This document shows positions 51,560 through 63,467 of a stretch of 64,000 nt of DNA, piece by piece. The DNA lies in NCBI GenBank assembly GCA_951394045.1, contig OX595993.1, positions 1,674,001 to 1,738,000 on the forward strand. The letters run 5' to 3'. Every line of letters starts with the position of its first letter. Positions within the stretch are counted from its first letter, which is position 1. Source of the DNA: Nitzschia sp. DOCU1. Lineage: Eukaryota > Bacillariophyta > Bacillariophyceae > Bacillariales > Bacillariaceae. The notes under the pieces are model-generated. The model was not told the origin of the DNA and did no database searches. It saw nothing but the letters and a program-made list of their open reading frames with translations. Both the position numbers and the translations under genes were made by a program.

Positions 51560-54500
51560 GTTCATCACTTTTTCTTCGAAGCCGGCATTATCTCAAGATC
51601 ATTGTCATTGTCCGTTGGCCTCCGAGAAATGCTCAGTGGATCTTTTGTGTCCTGTGTCTGCCGTTCGCTCGTTGGAAGCAGATGCCGACTGACTGATGAC
51701 TCGATTCGTGATCCGAAGGATTTGACTGCGCGCCCCGTGATGACGGAAAGCACTCACAAATTTACATAACGCAAGACCAAAATGCGAACAACGCTTCCAC
51801 CAATCGCGATAGCGATCGGAGGGAGAAAAGGTTCGATGGCGAACGATGATGTCAGAAAAAACGTAACCGCTGCTGGATGATGCCAGAGTTTTGGCAGGAT
51901 GACCATGACAGCCTTAATGGAAATATGATAGTATCGTACAATGGAACGAACAGCACATGTTGCTACTTTCGTCCTTCGGGGCAAAAGCGGTTTGGCAAAG
52001 TAGCGGGGGCGGAGGCGCGACCGAGCTCGTCGTCCTTGCTGCTTGTTGTTCTTCTCATTTTTGTTATTCGCGGTCGCGACCATCACCAGGCGTTCCATTC
52101 ATTCCAGCTCCAACTTGCCGACGCTACTTCTCGAGTCATCGTCATTAACCTCTTTGGAAGCAGGTGCAGTGGCAACAACGATGGCAACTACTACTTTGAG
52201 TAGTGCTAGTACTACTGCCTCATTCCCGGTGGTCCAGCAGCACCAGCAGCAGTCGTCCTCCTCGGTCGAGGACTAATGCTACACTCTCCCTCCTCGCACC
52301 AATGTTGTTACGAGCGTATTGTTTCTCGTCATGGGCCAAGCACACTATTTCCAGCGTTAGCATGACCGTATTCTTTGACAGCTTTCCCCAGTTCTTGTTG
52401 CAGCATAAGGAGAGCTGCTGAAGCTACTGTACAGTTCGTATGTTCTTGGGGGTGCTGCTCGCATTCGAGGACTTCTTGTTGCGATTCGGCGAGCTACCCG
52501 CTGTTACATATGCTTTTTGGAAAATACCACATGAGCACAAGGACGAAATCGGTTGGCGAAAGAAGCTACTATCTTGTTGGAACAACAACTACAACGACGA
52601 AAATCGTCTCCATTATTGCACAACATCAAGTTTGACTATTGGATTCGTCTTGTTGTTCTAGACGAAGATCGATCGAATGTTTGGTGACTCCCGAGTTGGG
52701 TGACAACTTGGAATGTTCTTGGCGGCAAATTTTAGAGTATTTGCTCGTTTTCCGAGCTCCAGCTTAAATCTTGACAGTTGTTGTGGAAGGACACAAACTC
52801 AAAAACCATTTGTATCTACAATTGACAGCGACGAGCTTCGAAACCATGGGATTGAACGTTGTTAGCACAAAGTTCCTGCCGTTCGAGGAGTCGGGTTTCT
52901 ACCGCTAGTACTACTGCCAGGCAGCATACCCAGAGAAGAGTGAGGAACACCTTTCCTTTTTCGTACGATATACTAAACAGCAAAACTGTTGACGGCGCTT
53001 CCGAATAGTACCACACGACGATATCCTAGTACATTCAATGGCTGTTGTTTCTTTGCTCTGTTATTTTAGTAGTATACTTCTACTAGTAGTTGCGCTAGCT
53101 ATCAGTACCTTAGCTATTGTTCTTAGGTGCCCACACTCCCCGGAGGGGTTTCTACCTGCTGCTGGTTCTTGAAGCACCAGCGGGACAAAGATGTTGAACA
53201 AGAAGAAGATGTATCCTCTCCGTCCGGCGGCGCCTTCTTCATCGTCTTCATTACCCCTTCCTCATCGTGATCCTTAATCAGGCAAAAAAGGATGATTTCC
53301 TCCTCAAACAAAAGAATGCTGCTGGCGCTCGTGATTGAAGCAAAGCACAACACATATTGGATGATCCGCGTCTCGTTCCAGCAGAAGAACTGACGTCGAC
53401 CACTACTACTACGACCACACTGTTGGTCGTGGAACCAATCGCCCGAACAAGAACTGGTATTACTCTAGCTCCTAGAGTAGAATTGTGCTTTCCTGCATAT
53501 TTAACAAGGGGAATCTCTGTGCAAATTTGCTGTTCTTTTGGGAGAAACGAGATGTCAGCAGACGACTAGTACGTCATCGGTCCTGGGATCTGCTGGTCGC
53601 CCGGAAAAATACTAAACTTCTTACCGTCCAACATATGGACTTCAATCTCTCTCTGAAAAGGGCACGGTATTTCGAATACCGAATGGAAGTTCATTGTATC
53701 GTAAAACTTTACGTACGACGACGTCAATAAGTATGATACCCGTACTATTGGAGATCTCTCTCTATCAAGAACTAATACGTACTCTAGAATTGTGCCTTGC
53801 CGCGTTTAACATTTAATAGAGGAGAATTTCGGTCCGAATTTGTCATTTTGAGAGAGAAAGATGCCGGCAGACGTCATCGTTAGGATCTGCTGTGGCCCAT
53901 GGCCTAAAAGGGCATATGTAGGGCATATATATCGATCACATAGAAGCGAGTGCGTTGAATTCCGTGTTATTCCGAACGCCTTGATAACTATATCGCTAAA
54001 ACAACTTCCCCTCAACTTCCCCTCGACTTCCCCTCAACTTCCCCTCGTCGTCTACCGTGCGCGCCAAAGGGATGACCGTGCGCGCCAAAGCCAGACAGTC
54101 CGACATCCACCAACAGACCGACTAGGCCGACCAAGGTAGCTGGCTTGGCGGTTGAACCGGCCGGCGTGATGTTCGGTCGACCTTGCGCACTTCCCCTCAA
54201 CTTCCCTTCAACTTCCCCTCAGCTTCCCCTCGTCGACAACTTCCCGAAGACTTCCCCAGATCATCGCCGAAACGGTTAGCTCGTTTTCGGGATACCGTTC
54301 GCGCGGTATCAAAGTTCCTCGGTGTACACACAGAACTCAGTATAACGTCACTAGGTAGGGCATGGGCCTGGTCGTCATGGTCGCCCGAAAAATGGCTGCC
54401 ATCGAAGTACTGTACTCTAAACACTAAACACCTTCTAAGTAACCCGTCAAACGAAATGCCGCTTTCAAAGGGCGCCTTTTTCATCCGTATTCTTACTGTA

Positions 54501-54759
54501 GGACTTCATCCCCTGGGAGACGAGAGGACGGGATCCGCCTTCAACAACGGTGATCCCTGTGTTGGCTGCGTTTGCATAAATGGGAATAACTCGTCAACGA
54601 TCCAACAGGGGCGAGGGGAGGAGAAACAGCGGCGACGTGGTGCTCGTTGGCGTCAGCAGCATCAGTGGAAGAAGAACCTTTTCATTTCTCCAGTTGCTTG
54701 TCGTCGGCATCAGCAAAAGTGTCACTTTTCAAGAAAGCCGACACAGATAAAAGAACGTC
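51560..54759. other. gene-poor, low-complexity region
   Basis: 3.2 kb with only short frames on both strands, many TAGTAG/CTACTA-type and TCGTCG-type runs, and the period-11 tandem arrays near 54 kb. I find no family motif. Confidence 0.5.
54004..54256. repeat. two period-11 tandem arrays plus a 16-bp duplication
   Basis: Array 1 (about 54004-54048) and array 2 (about 54189-54235) repeat the unit ACTTCCCCTCA with changes in the last bases, both ending CCCCTCGTCG. Between them the 16-mer ACCGTGCGCGCCAAAG occurs twice, at about 54054 and 54075. Confidence 0.8.
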
Positions 54760-57700
54760 ATGAAGAAGTATCAAAGTGCTAACTCCTCGTCCACCGCCGC
54801 CGCCGCCGCCCCCGGCCGTGTCGATGATAGTAAACAAGCTGCTGAAAAAGAAGTGCTTTATCGCAGCACCGAGGAGGGGGGCACGATGCTGGAAGTGTCA
54901 GGTACGAACGAGTAGTAGTAGCAGTATGACATTCCCATCGTTCTTGCTTCTTCTTCATCGCCGGCTGATTGGGGGTTGTTTTAGTAGTAGCACAACAATG
55001 AGCTGTTCAAGCAGGTGGGCGTATCCTCATGATTCTTGTTGTCGTTGTGTCTCTCGTCGTCCTCGATGACAAACAAGTTGGAAGAGTTCGTTTTTGCAGA
55101 GACGGGGACACTATGCTGGTGGAAGAGTCGTCAGGAGGTACGAGTACTGTGAACAAGAACCGTGATCGTCCTCGTCCTCGTCGGCCGATCGAGCGTGTCT
55201 TAGTACAAGAATGAGTTCTTCGTCAACAAGAAACAGATTCGTCGCGTACTATTGTTGTTGCCTCACCACCTTTCTTGTTGTTCTCTCTCTCCGTCTCTGC
55301 TCTGCTCCCTCTCGAACTCGCTCCTCCTCCCGGCGCTCTTCCTCCCCTGTTTCTTTCAGGTGGCAGCCAAAACTGCATCACTTGCTTGTTGCTCCCAATG
55401 GGGGGCTGTGCTGTCAACCGCCGTAGATTGGCTGCTAGTACTACCAAGAAGCATGCACTGACTCTGTTGGCGGTGGTGGTACTACTACTAGTCACTGCCG
55501 TCATTCTTTGCACGATTACCATCAAGGGGGTGAAGTTCAGCGAAATGGGTCCTCCTCGTCCTGCTGCTGCTTTTGCCACCCACCAACACGAAGAAGAACC
55601 GGCAGCACGAGATCGTCATGCTGACTCGTCAACTGATGGTATGTGGTATTCTTGGTACTTTCCATGCCGAGTCTTGTCTGGTTCAATGAGCTTGTTCTTC
55701 TTCTTGATGTTATATTTGCTCACACAACTCTTCCTTGAAAACTAATCGTTGATAGTACTACCAGCAGGGCCCTTGAAGATGGTTGCTTCTGACAGCCAGC
55801 ACCCGCACTACCACAAAGGAAAGCTCGATGACACGGAGGACAAACCTCGGAAGAACCTCATTGAGGACTATGTGGGACAAGACGCAAGTATTTCTACTTT
55901 TACTACTACTAATAGTAGCTTTGCTGGGAGAGAGAAGGACATGCCGAACGCAATCAAGAAGACTCTGACTGATGTTAGTAGGGAACTCCAAACCGAAGGA
56001 ATTGACTGTGTTCTCTCGCAAGAAGCCTCTTTTGTCTTCTCGATTCTCGTGAAGCTCAACCACCCTCAAGAAGAGGGATGCATGGGTAGTACAGGCGCTA
56101 CCACCGCAAACAGCACGTTGAGCCTTTTGACGGAAAACGACAAGGAAAAACTCAAGATTCTCTTACTGACTTCCTTCTCCACTTTGGCGGAGAGATATTG
56201 CGATCCATACCTTCGTAATGTCACCAGTGTCGACATCCTCCGAACAGGGGTTTCTCCTTCTTCTCCCGCCCAGTCGCAGGAGGGTGGCGGTTCCTCGTTG
56301 ACATTGGAAGTCCGGGTGCTGGGGACGCTACGCTGCCGAGAATCAGAGCTAGGATGCAATTTGGCTAAAATTGGCTTGTTCGATTCTCCGGTAGAATTAG
56401 ATCCTCAACAACGGGAACCAACATGTTTGTGTCGTCCTACCCTGGGGGCAAACAATACCGTCCTAATCGCAACAGACCGAGGTCCTACCGAAGCAGAGTT
56501 TATGGAACACTTCGGTATGCGTTTGGCTACGGTAGCTCCATCATTGGACTGCCCCGGTCTTCAAGCGGCTTTTGTGGTTTCGGTACCATTTTCCAGACGG
56601 CCTTGGCTGTCACCTTTGCCGATGCAGACGCAGCCAGAAACGCAAGCGATCTAATTGGAGTAGAGGCCCTAGGGGCACTCAACGAACTTTACACTCCTGA
56701 CGATCCGTCTATTTGCTACCCCGAATTTCGGGTCTTTGACTCCGTTAGCGTCGTGTTTCAAGAAGCGCGCCGCCAGCTCCAAGATATGCCGATTCCGAAT
56801 GCTTCTCCGGGGGCAAACGTTTCGGTGCCGACTAGCCTTGCTAATGGAACTGAACCTTCCCCTATTGTGAACGTCACATCAGCTCCATCAACATCACCTT
56901 CTTCGATTGATGATGCCCCCAGCAGTCCTCAGCCGCTTACAGCTATCCTGTACATCGGCGGAGTTTGTTCTCAATGTGGAGGCCAACTCTTCTTCCAAAA
57001 CGACATAAGCACAAGAAGACGTCTCAAGGCATCCTTTCAGGATGCAATGGAAGATCGTCCAGGAGGACGAACGCTTCAAGCTATCAACGCCACCAGCACC
57101 AAGTCAAATTGTTTCTGTCCCATCGACTCTGTGGTAGCCGAGGTACCCGGCCCGGGGATCGAGGAGTTCGAATCCACTCTGGCCGAGCGGCTTCAGATAG
57201 AGATTACCCAAACCCAACAAGTTGACCCCGAGAGCATCGTCGTCGTGAACGATGGTGACAGTTTCGTCAACAATGGCATTTACCAATATCCTTGTACCGA
57301 TATCAGTTCTACCTTCAAGAAAAACGTCACCCTGGAGTTACAGGTCCCTTGTGGTTCTGCTCCTGAGTTATCGGACGAGGATAAAAACAAGATTGGCTTC
57401 GTCTACGCTAATGCCTACAACAGCCTTCGAACGGCTGTGTGCGATCCGTTCAACTTGGAGGTGACCTCCGCCAAGGTTGTTGAAACCGGTGACTTGAGGG
57501 CAGGTGGATCATCGTCCAGCCTACCACTGAGGATCGAAGTGACAGTGGTCTGCAACGGCTGCGACCCCCTTGCGACCGACGTCTACGGATTCCCTGAAGT
57601 ATTTCTGGAAGAGGAAACGACAAAAATCAACGAGACACGGAGGCACTTGTATTCGACCGACGAGCTGAAGACGCGCCGTCTCCAGGAAATAGACGAAGAA

Positions 57701-60445
57701 GGGACGTCGTGTACATGTAATTCAACTCTACCACGGCGAGCTCCTTTGGAAGCTGATGTTACGGATGCTTTCGACCTTATACAAGAACAAGATCTTCTCC
57801 CAGCATGCATTGGTAACACAACAACGTGCGATTTCGGAAAGACGTTCACGACCAGTGCTCTTTTCGAAGTTCAAGGTACCCTTGATCCTCTCGAAACAGC
57901 ATCGATCTTAGAGCAAGCGTTCACGAATGCGTTGGACAGGCTGATTGGCGGGGGGAACGCGACGGTTTGTAACTCGTTGTTTGGCCTTGTCAGCGATACT
58001 GAGGTGTATCTCGACTTTGTCTACAACAGTGTGGACAGGAACGCCAACAACACGACAAGGCGTCAACTCCAAGACCCACTACCAACTTTGGCGCCCACAT
58101 CAGATTCCACGTTGACGTTCTGGTTGGCGTCTGGGAGCAACATCACCAACACTCCTACCACGGCCCCAACGGTTCCAATAGTCAGTGAAACAGATTTTTT
58201 CCTGCTTGATGCATTCGGGCTTTGCAACGGGTGTCCAGCGGAACTGGTTTTCAGTAACGCAGCCACGGAGGGTCGCAGACGAATAGACCAGATCAGTACC
58301 GGGGACAAGATCAGTAGCACTTCCATTACTCAGTTTCGGTTCTTGCAAGGCATAACAGCGGAGGAACCAGAATCAGAGTGCTACTGCCCGATCGGGTCTG
58401 TTCAGGTTGTAACCGATTTCGCGCAGATTTCTCTCCTTGAAATCATCCAACAAGAGGTAGCCAAAATTAGCAGCAACCTTACAGTAACAGGAACAGTGTC
58501 AGGGCTTACAAGAGTCGACTGCGTCGAAGAGACACCGTTCTCAACAACCATCGACTACCGATTCTCAGCTTTCGAGTGGGTTGTCAACGCCCCAAATGAC
58601 GTCCAAGGCCTTGGCGACGCGATTGCAAATATCTACAACGGTTTGGTCGAAGAGTTTTGTGACGAATTCTTCCGCAACTCTATCTCTTTGACGTATGTCG
58701 CTGGGAGCTTGCAGCGGTCGAGCGGAACAGGGCGGCGGCACGACAGAGACTTGCAGAATATGCAAGGATGCTTCAATTACCGTGCAATATTCACGGTTAC
58801 TGGTCGTTGTCGGGGTTGCCAAGCCCTTGGAACGCCGATCCCGTTGTTCGGTAATAGTACCACCAATCGAAAGCTAGATGAAATCGCAACAAGAATGCCT
58901 TCGAACCTATCAAGGCAGCGCCATCTCCAAGAAGCCGGGTCAACATGTATATGCGACAGTACGTCCCTTTCTCAGCGAGATGCTCCCAGTCGGGCAGCGA
59001 TCCGAGCTGGCTTGGAAACGTTGATTCCAGATCAATTGCCTTGGGCGCAAAATCCATCGATATGTGGACTGCCAGTCGATACAGAGATTCCATGCCCAGC
59101 AATTCCGGCTGGTCCCTCCACCACAATTACGATGCGATTTTACGCTCGTCGCTCTGATGGCGGGTGCTTGCAAGCCGCCGATTTGCAGCAAATGGCTACG
59201 CAGTTCGCCAATACTTTCAACTCCAACATGAAGCTGGGACACTTCCCATGTGAGCCACAATACCTTCAAGTCTCGAATGTCATCATTGACCCTTCGACGC
59301 TTAGTGGTTGTCGTCGCGAATTGTTGAGGGGTAGCAAAAACAACGACGGCGAAACCCAGGATTCCAAAACGTCCAGAGAGCTCCTCCAGGATTATGAAGG
59401 CGTACTGGCGTCCATGACGGTAACTGGAAACATTTATGCGATCAATGTAGATGCCATACTGGCCAGCGAAAGCACTACTCTGGCTACTGCAGCTGCCAGT
59501 ATCACGGAGAAAAGCGGCGGACTTTACGACATCGAAACTGGAAGTGCCACCAAGACTCCCAGCGCCATGCCATCCGCCTTTCCTAGTGGCTTTCCAAGTG
59601 CTTTTCCGAGTGAGACTCCCACGTCAAGCCCATCCGAGTCTCCAAGTGTGATTCCACCATGCAGCCTTCATTCTCAATTTTGCAGTGGAACTGTTGAAGA
59701 GGTCCTAACTTGGTGTGGCTTATTTGCTGGCACAGGTGATGAATGCTGCGCTGGCACCGATGCGTGTCGTTGGGTTGAACAGGCCACCATCTTTCGAGGA
59801 TCCTGCAATGGCAATTATGCCTGCGAATTTGGAAGCACAGCACTTTGGACAATCACCGTGGGTGCCAACTCCTGCACCGGTCAGCAAGCGTGCCGTAAGA
59901 TTGAGGCAATTTCTTCCATCGTCATCGGCAGCAATTCATGCAAGGAACAGTACGCGTGTGAATATATTGGTGACATTGGCGCACACGGGGGCGAGACCAT
60001 TTCAGTATCCATTGGCGATGGCTCATGCCACGAAGACAGGGCGTGCAATTTTATTGGCGATTATCTGGCCACAACCGTCACTGTTGGGGATGGTTCATGC
60101 ATAGGGCCATATGCGTGCTGGGATATTGGTGGCTACGTGGCCACCGCCGTCACTATTGGGAGTGGGTCGTGTGCCGGTCAGTATTCGTGCAATGCAGTTG
60201 GCGAAAATGAGGCTACCACCGTTACTATCGACACCAAATCCTGCATCGGAGACTATGCGTGCCTTAAAGTTGGTAAGGCCCTGGCCACTTCGGTGACAAT
60301 CTCAAAGTCGACTTGCACCGCCAAGGCCTGCAGTAACGTCGACTACCCTATTTGTGGTGGAGATGACCACAGCGACCCTCCTCTTTATCAAGACTTGGCC
60401 AATGAAGTGACTTGCGCCGGTTGCACTTGTTCATCTCCTCCGTAG
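54760..60445 (+). CDS. giant Cys-rich type II surface protein with RxL(Q) motifs
   Basis: Proposed exons 54760-54901, 55360-55638, 55756-56531 and 56597-60445 (1681 residues). The first two joins keep frame with GT/AG sites; the third is less sure (see findings). A membrane span (LTLLAVVVLLLVTAVILC) follows a short cytoplasmic part, so type II or secreted. Then come several related domains of 150-230 residues, each with a paired-Cys motif (CLCRP, CFCPIDS, CTCNST, CYCPIGS, CICDST) preceded by an R-x-L-Q or close variant. A PSAFPSGFPSAFPS-type stalk leads to seven Cys-rich units of about 24 residues (SCIGPYACWDIG...). N-glycosylation sequons are frequent. RxL is a known cleavage site in diatom wall proteins, so a wall or surface role is inferred. 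Confidence 0.7.
59800..60330 (+). repeat. seven tandem Cys-rich repeats (about 24 residues each)
   Basis: Units within the giant protein start at S-C-x-G-x-Y-A-C and end with x-T-V-T-I-G-x-G. Six of the seven are 22-24 residues and one is 29. The pattern of two Cys and a beta-rich end fits a solenoid (beta-helix-like) stack. Confidence 0.8.
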
Positions 60446-60662
60446 ATAAAGAAATGAATTGGCAACATCAGTTGAATATCATGTATGTTTTATAACAATA
60501 ATGACTTTCCATCAACAACTTTAGCGTCGTCTTCTTGTGTGGTTCATCATCGTCGCAGGGCCATAAAACCAATGCTCTCATCGATTAGCTCGCCATCCAA
60601 CGTTTTGGTTACTCGTGGCGGCAAATCGCGCGCAAGGGTCGCGCGCACACCTGGAAAAAATA

Positions 60663-60919
60663 GAGGACGACTCGACTCGACTGACTCCTCCACCGAGTTC
60701 TATTCTTCTTGCCGTCGATGCTTGACTAAGACGACTCACGTGCCTCTCCATTCGTTCGTTCACCCATGATGGTCCTTCACCATGAGACGTAAATAGCAAG
60801 TACCAGTAGCAGAGAAGTTGTGTGCCTTCATTATGGAAATTGGATTTATAAGGTGTGCCTACGGGTCTACTAACGGTAGCCTGCCGTTACTACGAGCGTC
60901 TCATCGTCAAGACCACTGG
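60663..60919 (+). repeat. direct repeat copy B (about 255 bp)
   Basis: Same order and strand as copy A at 49791-50042. The two copies bracket the low-complexity block and the giant surface-protein gene. Confidence 0.85.
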
Positions 60920-61260
60920 GATCCTTGGATTCATTCCTGGCGTGGCCTAATTCTTGGCCCATGTGATCTTGGCTGAACAATTCATTTATGCCTCTGATAA
61001 ATGTAACATTTATCGACTTATGCCACACCAAACGCAATTATCATAATACTCTGAGTGACGCGGCACTCTTGCGATCCCATTTTTTGCCTCGCATCATACG
61101 AAAAAATTGATGCTTCATGGGCAAGATTTGACAATCAAGCCTTCATTATTTTGCTTTTGAGGTGATTGATTCCTTGAATGCTCAGTGATTGCCAAAAAGT
61201 GCCTATTTCTGACGAAGAGACCGTAACCCACGCCAAAAACACCCCTCCATTTCATTCTAC

Positions 61261-61267
61261 TATAAAG
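61261..61267 (+). promoter_or_regulatory. possible TATA box
   Basis: TATAAAG lies 68 bp before the ATG at 61329, in an otherwise plain leader. Position suits a TATA box; many diatom promoters lack one. Confidence 0.35.
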
Positions 61268-61328
61268 CGCTTCTTATCAGCATTCTTCAGCGAGCACACA
61301 GCATCGATTATATTTCAAAAAGGAAAAC

Positions 61329-61883
61329 ATGCGACAAAGCGAACAAAATGGTTATAGTTCCGAGTTCCTGTCGCCCATAAAATCCCCAACTAAGAAGCGA
61401 CTGAACATGTTTGGGCGACGGGAGAGTCCATCAGTCAGTCCTTCACCTGAAAAGCAAGTCGAAAAGAGAGCAAGTATTATATTCCGAATGACCACTGAAA
61501 ACCAGCACAACGAATCTGGTTTAGACGAGGACGATGATGCTGTAGCCTGCACTACTGACATCACGAAGCTGTTATCCCCGAGACTTGAAAGGCAGCTCAT
61601 GAAAAATGATCGGCGCATATCATACTTGTTGTCGCCACTCGGCAGCATTCGTTCGTCCATCCGCCAACTGAGCCTTCACAGCTCTACTCGAACCAACAGC
61701 AACGATCAAGAAGAAGACGCTTCTGAACGTGAAAGTGAAGCCAGCGATGAAGAAGTTAACAGTGACGAGGAGGTTGAGAAGGTCGCCACCGAGGATGATT
61801 TGCTCTTGCTTATTTGCAGAGAGCTGGAGTTGATTACCGGCGACAGCGATGAAGACTATGACGATGCCGACGAGGATCATTGA
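61329..61883 (+). CDS. acidic Ser-rich unknown protein
   Basis: 184 residues, not recognised. The N-terminal third is basic with several Ser-Pro sites (LSPIKSPTKKR, SPSVSPSPEK), a typical target pattern for proline-directed kinases. The middle includes ITKLLSPRLERQL and ISYLLSPLGSIRSSIRQL, two related short blocks around LLSP(R/L). The C-terminus is strongly acidic (DEEVNSDEEVEKV, then DEDYDDADEDH) with one hydrophobic helix, DDLLLLICRELELI. Probably a phosphoregulated, partly disordered protein. ATG is preceded by an A-rich leader and a TATA-like box. Confidence 0.6.
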   Translation: MRQSEQNGYSSEFLSPIKSPTKKRLNMFGRRESPSVSPSPEKQVEKRASIIFRMTTENQHNESGLDEDDDAVACTTDITKLLSPRLERQLMKNDRRISYLLSPLGSIRSSIRQLSLHSSTRTNSNDQEEDASERESEASDEEVNSDEEVEKVATEDDLLLLICRELELITGDSDEDYDDADEDH

Positions 61884-62017
61884 GAAGGAAATAGTACACA
61901 CTGTAGTCGATAGAAGCTAAAGGATATACACTAGCATTGTTGCATGTATCTAGTCCATTGTCCAATCTACTTTCAGATGGTTCTCGATGGCGGAAATGGG
62001 TACCACTGCCGGCCTGC

Positions 62018-63154
62018 TTACTGAAGTTGTTCCTGTAGAAGAGGCGTGAGATATTCCGCAACCTTCAATGTTTCGATCGCGGTATCGATAGTAGCGACTC
62101 CTGTAGCTGGTGCTCCCGTAAGCATGTTCTGAACTACAAGGTTCTTGAGTCTGAGATAGTCTGGATCCTGAGCGAAGAAGTAAGGCATAGCGTCACCATA
62201 ATTCGCCTTTAAGATTGGAATGTTTGCAATCGTGTCATTATCTGGCATGGAAAACCGCGCAAGTTCGGCTCCCGTACCAGCCTGTGTGACGATACCCACG
62301 GAATCGTCGCCTCCACATCGGTCGGCGGCTACATTCACCTCGACTCCGGCCTCTGTTGTAATTTTGAATTTGAGCTTGTCAAAGTCGGTAAACCTCTTCC
62401 CAGATGACGGACCCTTTAAAGTCTTGCAGCTCGAGAAGTCCCTATCAGCCTCCACACTTGCAATGGTGTCGACAGTCACACCATAGTAAGTAACGAGGAT
62501 CGCCAGCTCGTGAATAGCCATGTTCTTCAGCATGCCTTCTGCATTACGTTCGAAGCACTCGGCTAGTTCTGCCTCCGAATTTTCGTAATTGTTGTTGTGT
62601 AAGAATGTTATATCACACTTTCCACCATATTTTGACGCAAAATTTCTAGAATGTGTCAAGTACGAGCTCACATTCTTGTTGAAGCCCATAAACACCTGTG
62701 CTCCAGCATTGACCGCCTTCTCTTTCATCTCAACCAACTCAGCCACTGTTGGAGCCCCGGGCTTTTCAAGAAAGATGCCTTTGCACCCAATTTCAAGACA
62801 TCCTTCTAGTAATTTGGGGTTGTCGGAAGTTCTGGCGCTGATAATCCCCAACCGGATTTCGCCATCATTTGGGGAGGGGACTTGCTCCACCTTCCCATAG
62901 AACGATATGCCTTTGGATTCCTGTTCTTGACGCCAACTGTGGAAATCATCGTAACCTGGACTGTCCTTGGCTCCATCCGATGTGTACCAGGGCTCGACGA
63001 CATGTTTCAATGTTGCATTATTCACACGCCCATCCAATATCTGAATTGCATGGTACCAGCCCATACTGCGAAGCGGGCGCCCACATCCCGCAAGAACAAC
63101 AGATACTGCTTTCGCCCCACTCATGCTGGTTATTCCTCGGACCTGAGATAACAT
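62018..63154 (-). CDS. Gfo/Idh/MocA-type oxidoreductase
   Basis: 378 residues. The N-terminal Rossmann fold reads AVSVVLAGCGRPLRSMG, a variant of GxGxxG with an extra insertion; the family hallmark EKPGAPTVAELVEMKEKA is present (usual EKP motif, where Lys helps catalysis). The C-terminal half has FMGFNKNVSS and a beta-sheet domain with HELAILVTYYG, in which the His-x-x-x-Asp-like catalytic pair is not plain. Members oxidise or reduce sugars and inositols with NAD(P). Because the glycine motif is GCGRP, cofactor preference is not predictable. No targeting sequence. Confidence 0.8.
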   Translation of the reverse strand: MLSQVRGITSMSGAKAVSVVLAGCGRPLRSMGWYHAIQILDGRVNNATLKHVVEPWYTSDGAKDSPGYDDFHSWRQEQESKGISFYGKVEQVPSPNDGEIRLGIISARTSDNPKLLEGCLEIGCKGIFLEKPGAPTVAELVEMKEKAVNAGAQVFMGFNKNVSSYLTHSRNFASKYGGKCDITFLHNNNYENSEAELAECFERNAEGMLKNMAIHELAILVTYYGVTVDTIASVEADRDFSSCKTLKGPSSGKRFTDFDKLKFKITTEAGVEVNVAADRCGGDDSVGIVTQAGTGAELARFSMPDNDTIANIPILKANYGDAMPYFFAQDPDYLRLKNLVVQNMLTGAPATGVATIDTAIETLKVAEYLTPLLQEQLQ

Positions 63155-63179
63155 ATCAATATTGTGTCCTGTAATGTTA

Positions 63180-63467
63180 CTACCGGTCGGTTAGGCAAAC
63201 GATGACTTCAAAGACAACACAACAGTGGGCTGGCAGGGTGGCTGCCATCAAATCGAAAAGGGCAATCACAAAACGGCCAAAGGATTTTTGTCGTGCGTCA
63301 CTTTGAGTCACTAGCAAGCTGAGTCCTGGAACGATGACGCCAGCAGGCAGAGAACCGTCCGTCCGTACATAGTTGAAAGCGGCACAGCACGACGCAACAC
63401 AGAGAGCGAGCCACCAGAACACGCCAAGAACAAGTGCAAGTAGTAAACGTCTAATCTTTGGGGTCAC
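63180..63467 (-). CDS. doubtful small hydrophobic reading frame
   Basis: 95 codons from a GTG, no ATG. The start TPKIRRLLLALVLGVFWWLA looks like a signal anchor and is followed by a second hydrophobic part (FVIALFDLMAATL). Could be an exon of a small membrane protein whose first exon I cannot place, or chance. Confidence 0.25.
   Translation of the reverse strand: MTPKIRRLLLALVLGVFWWLALCVASCCAAFNYVRTDGSLPAGVIVPGLSLLVTQSDARQKSFGRFVIALFDLMAATLPAHCCVVFEVIVCLTDR

Larger units (their letters stand above)
60446..61328. other. intergenic region holding repeat copy B
   Basis: No supported gene; contains the second copy of the 255-bp repeat and the promoter of the next gene. Confidence 0.5.
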
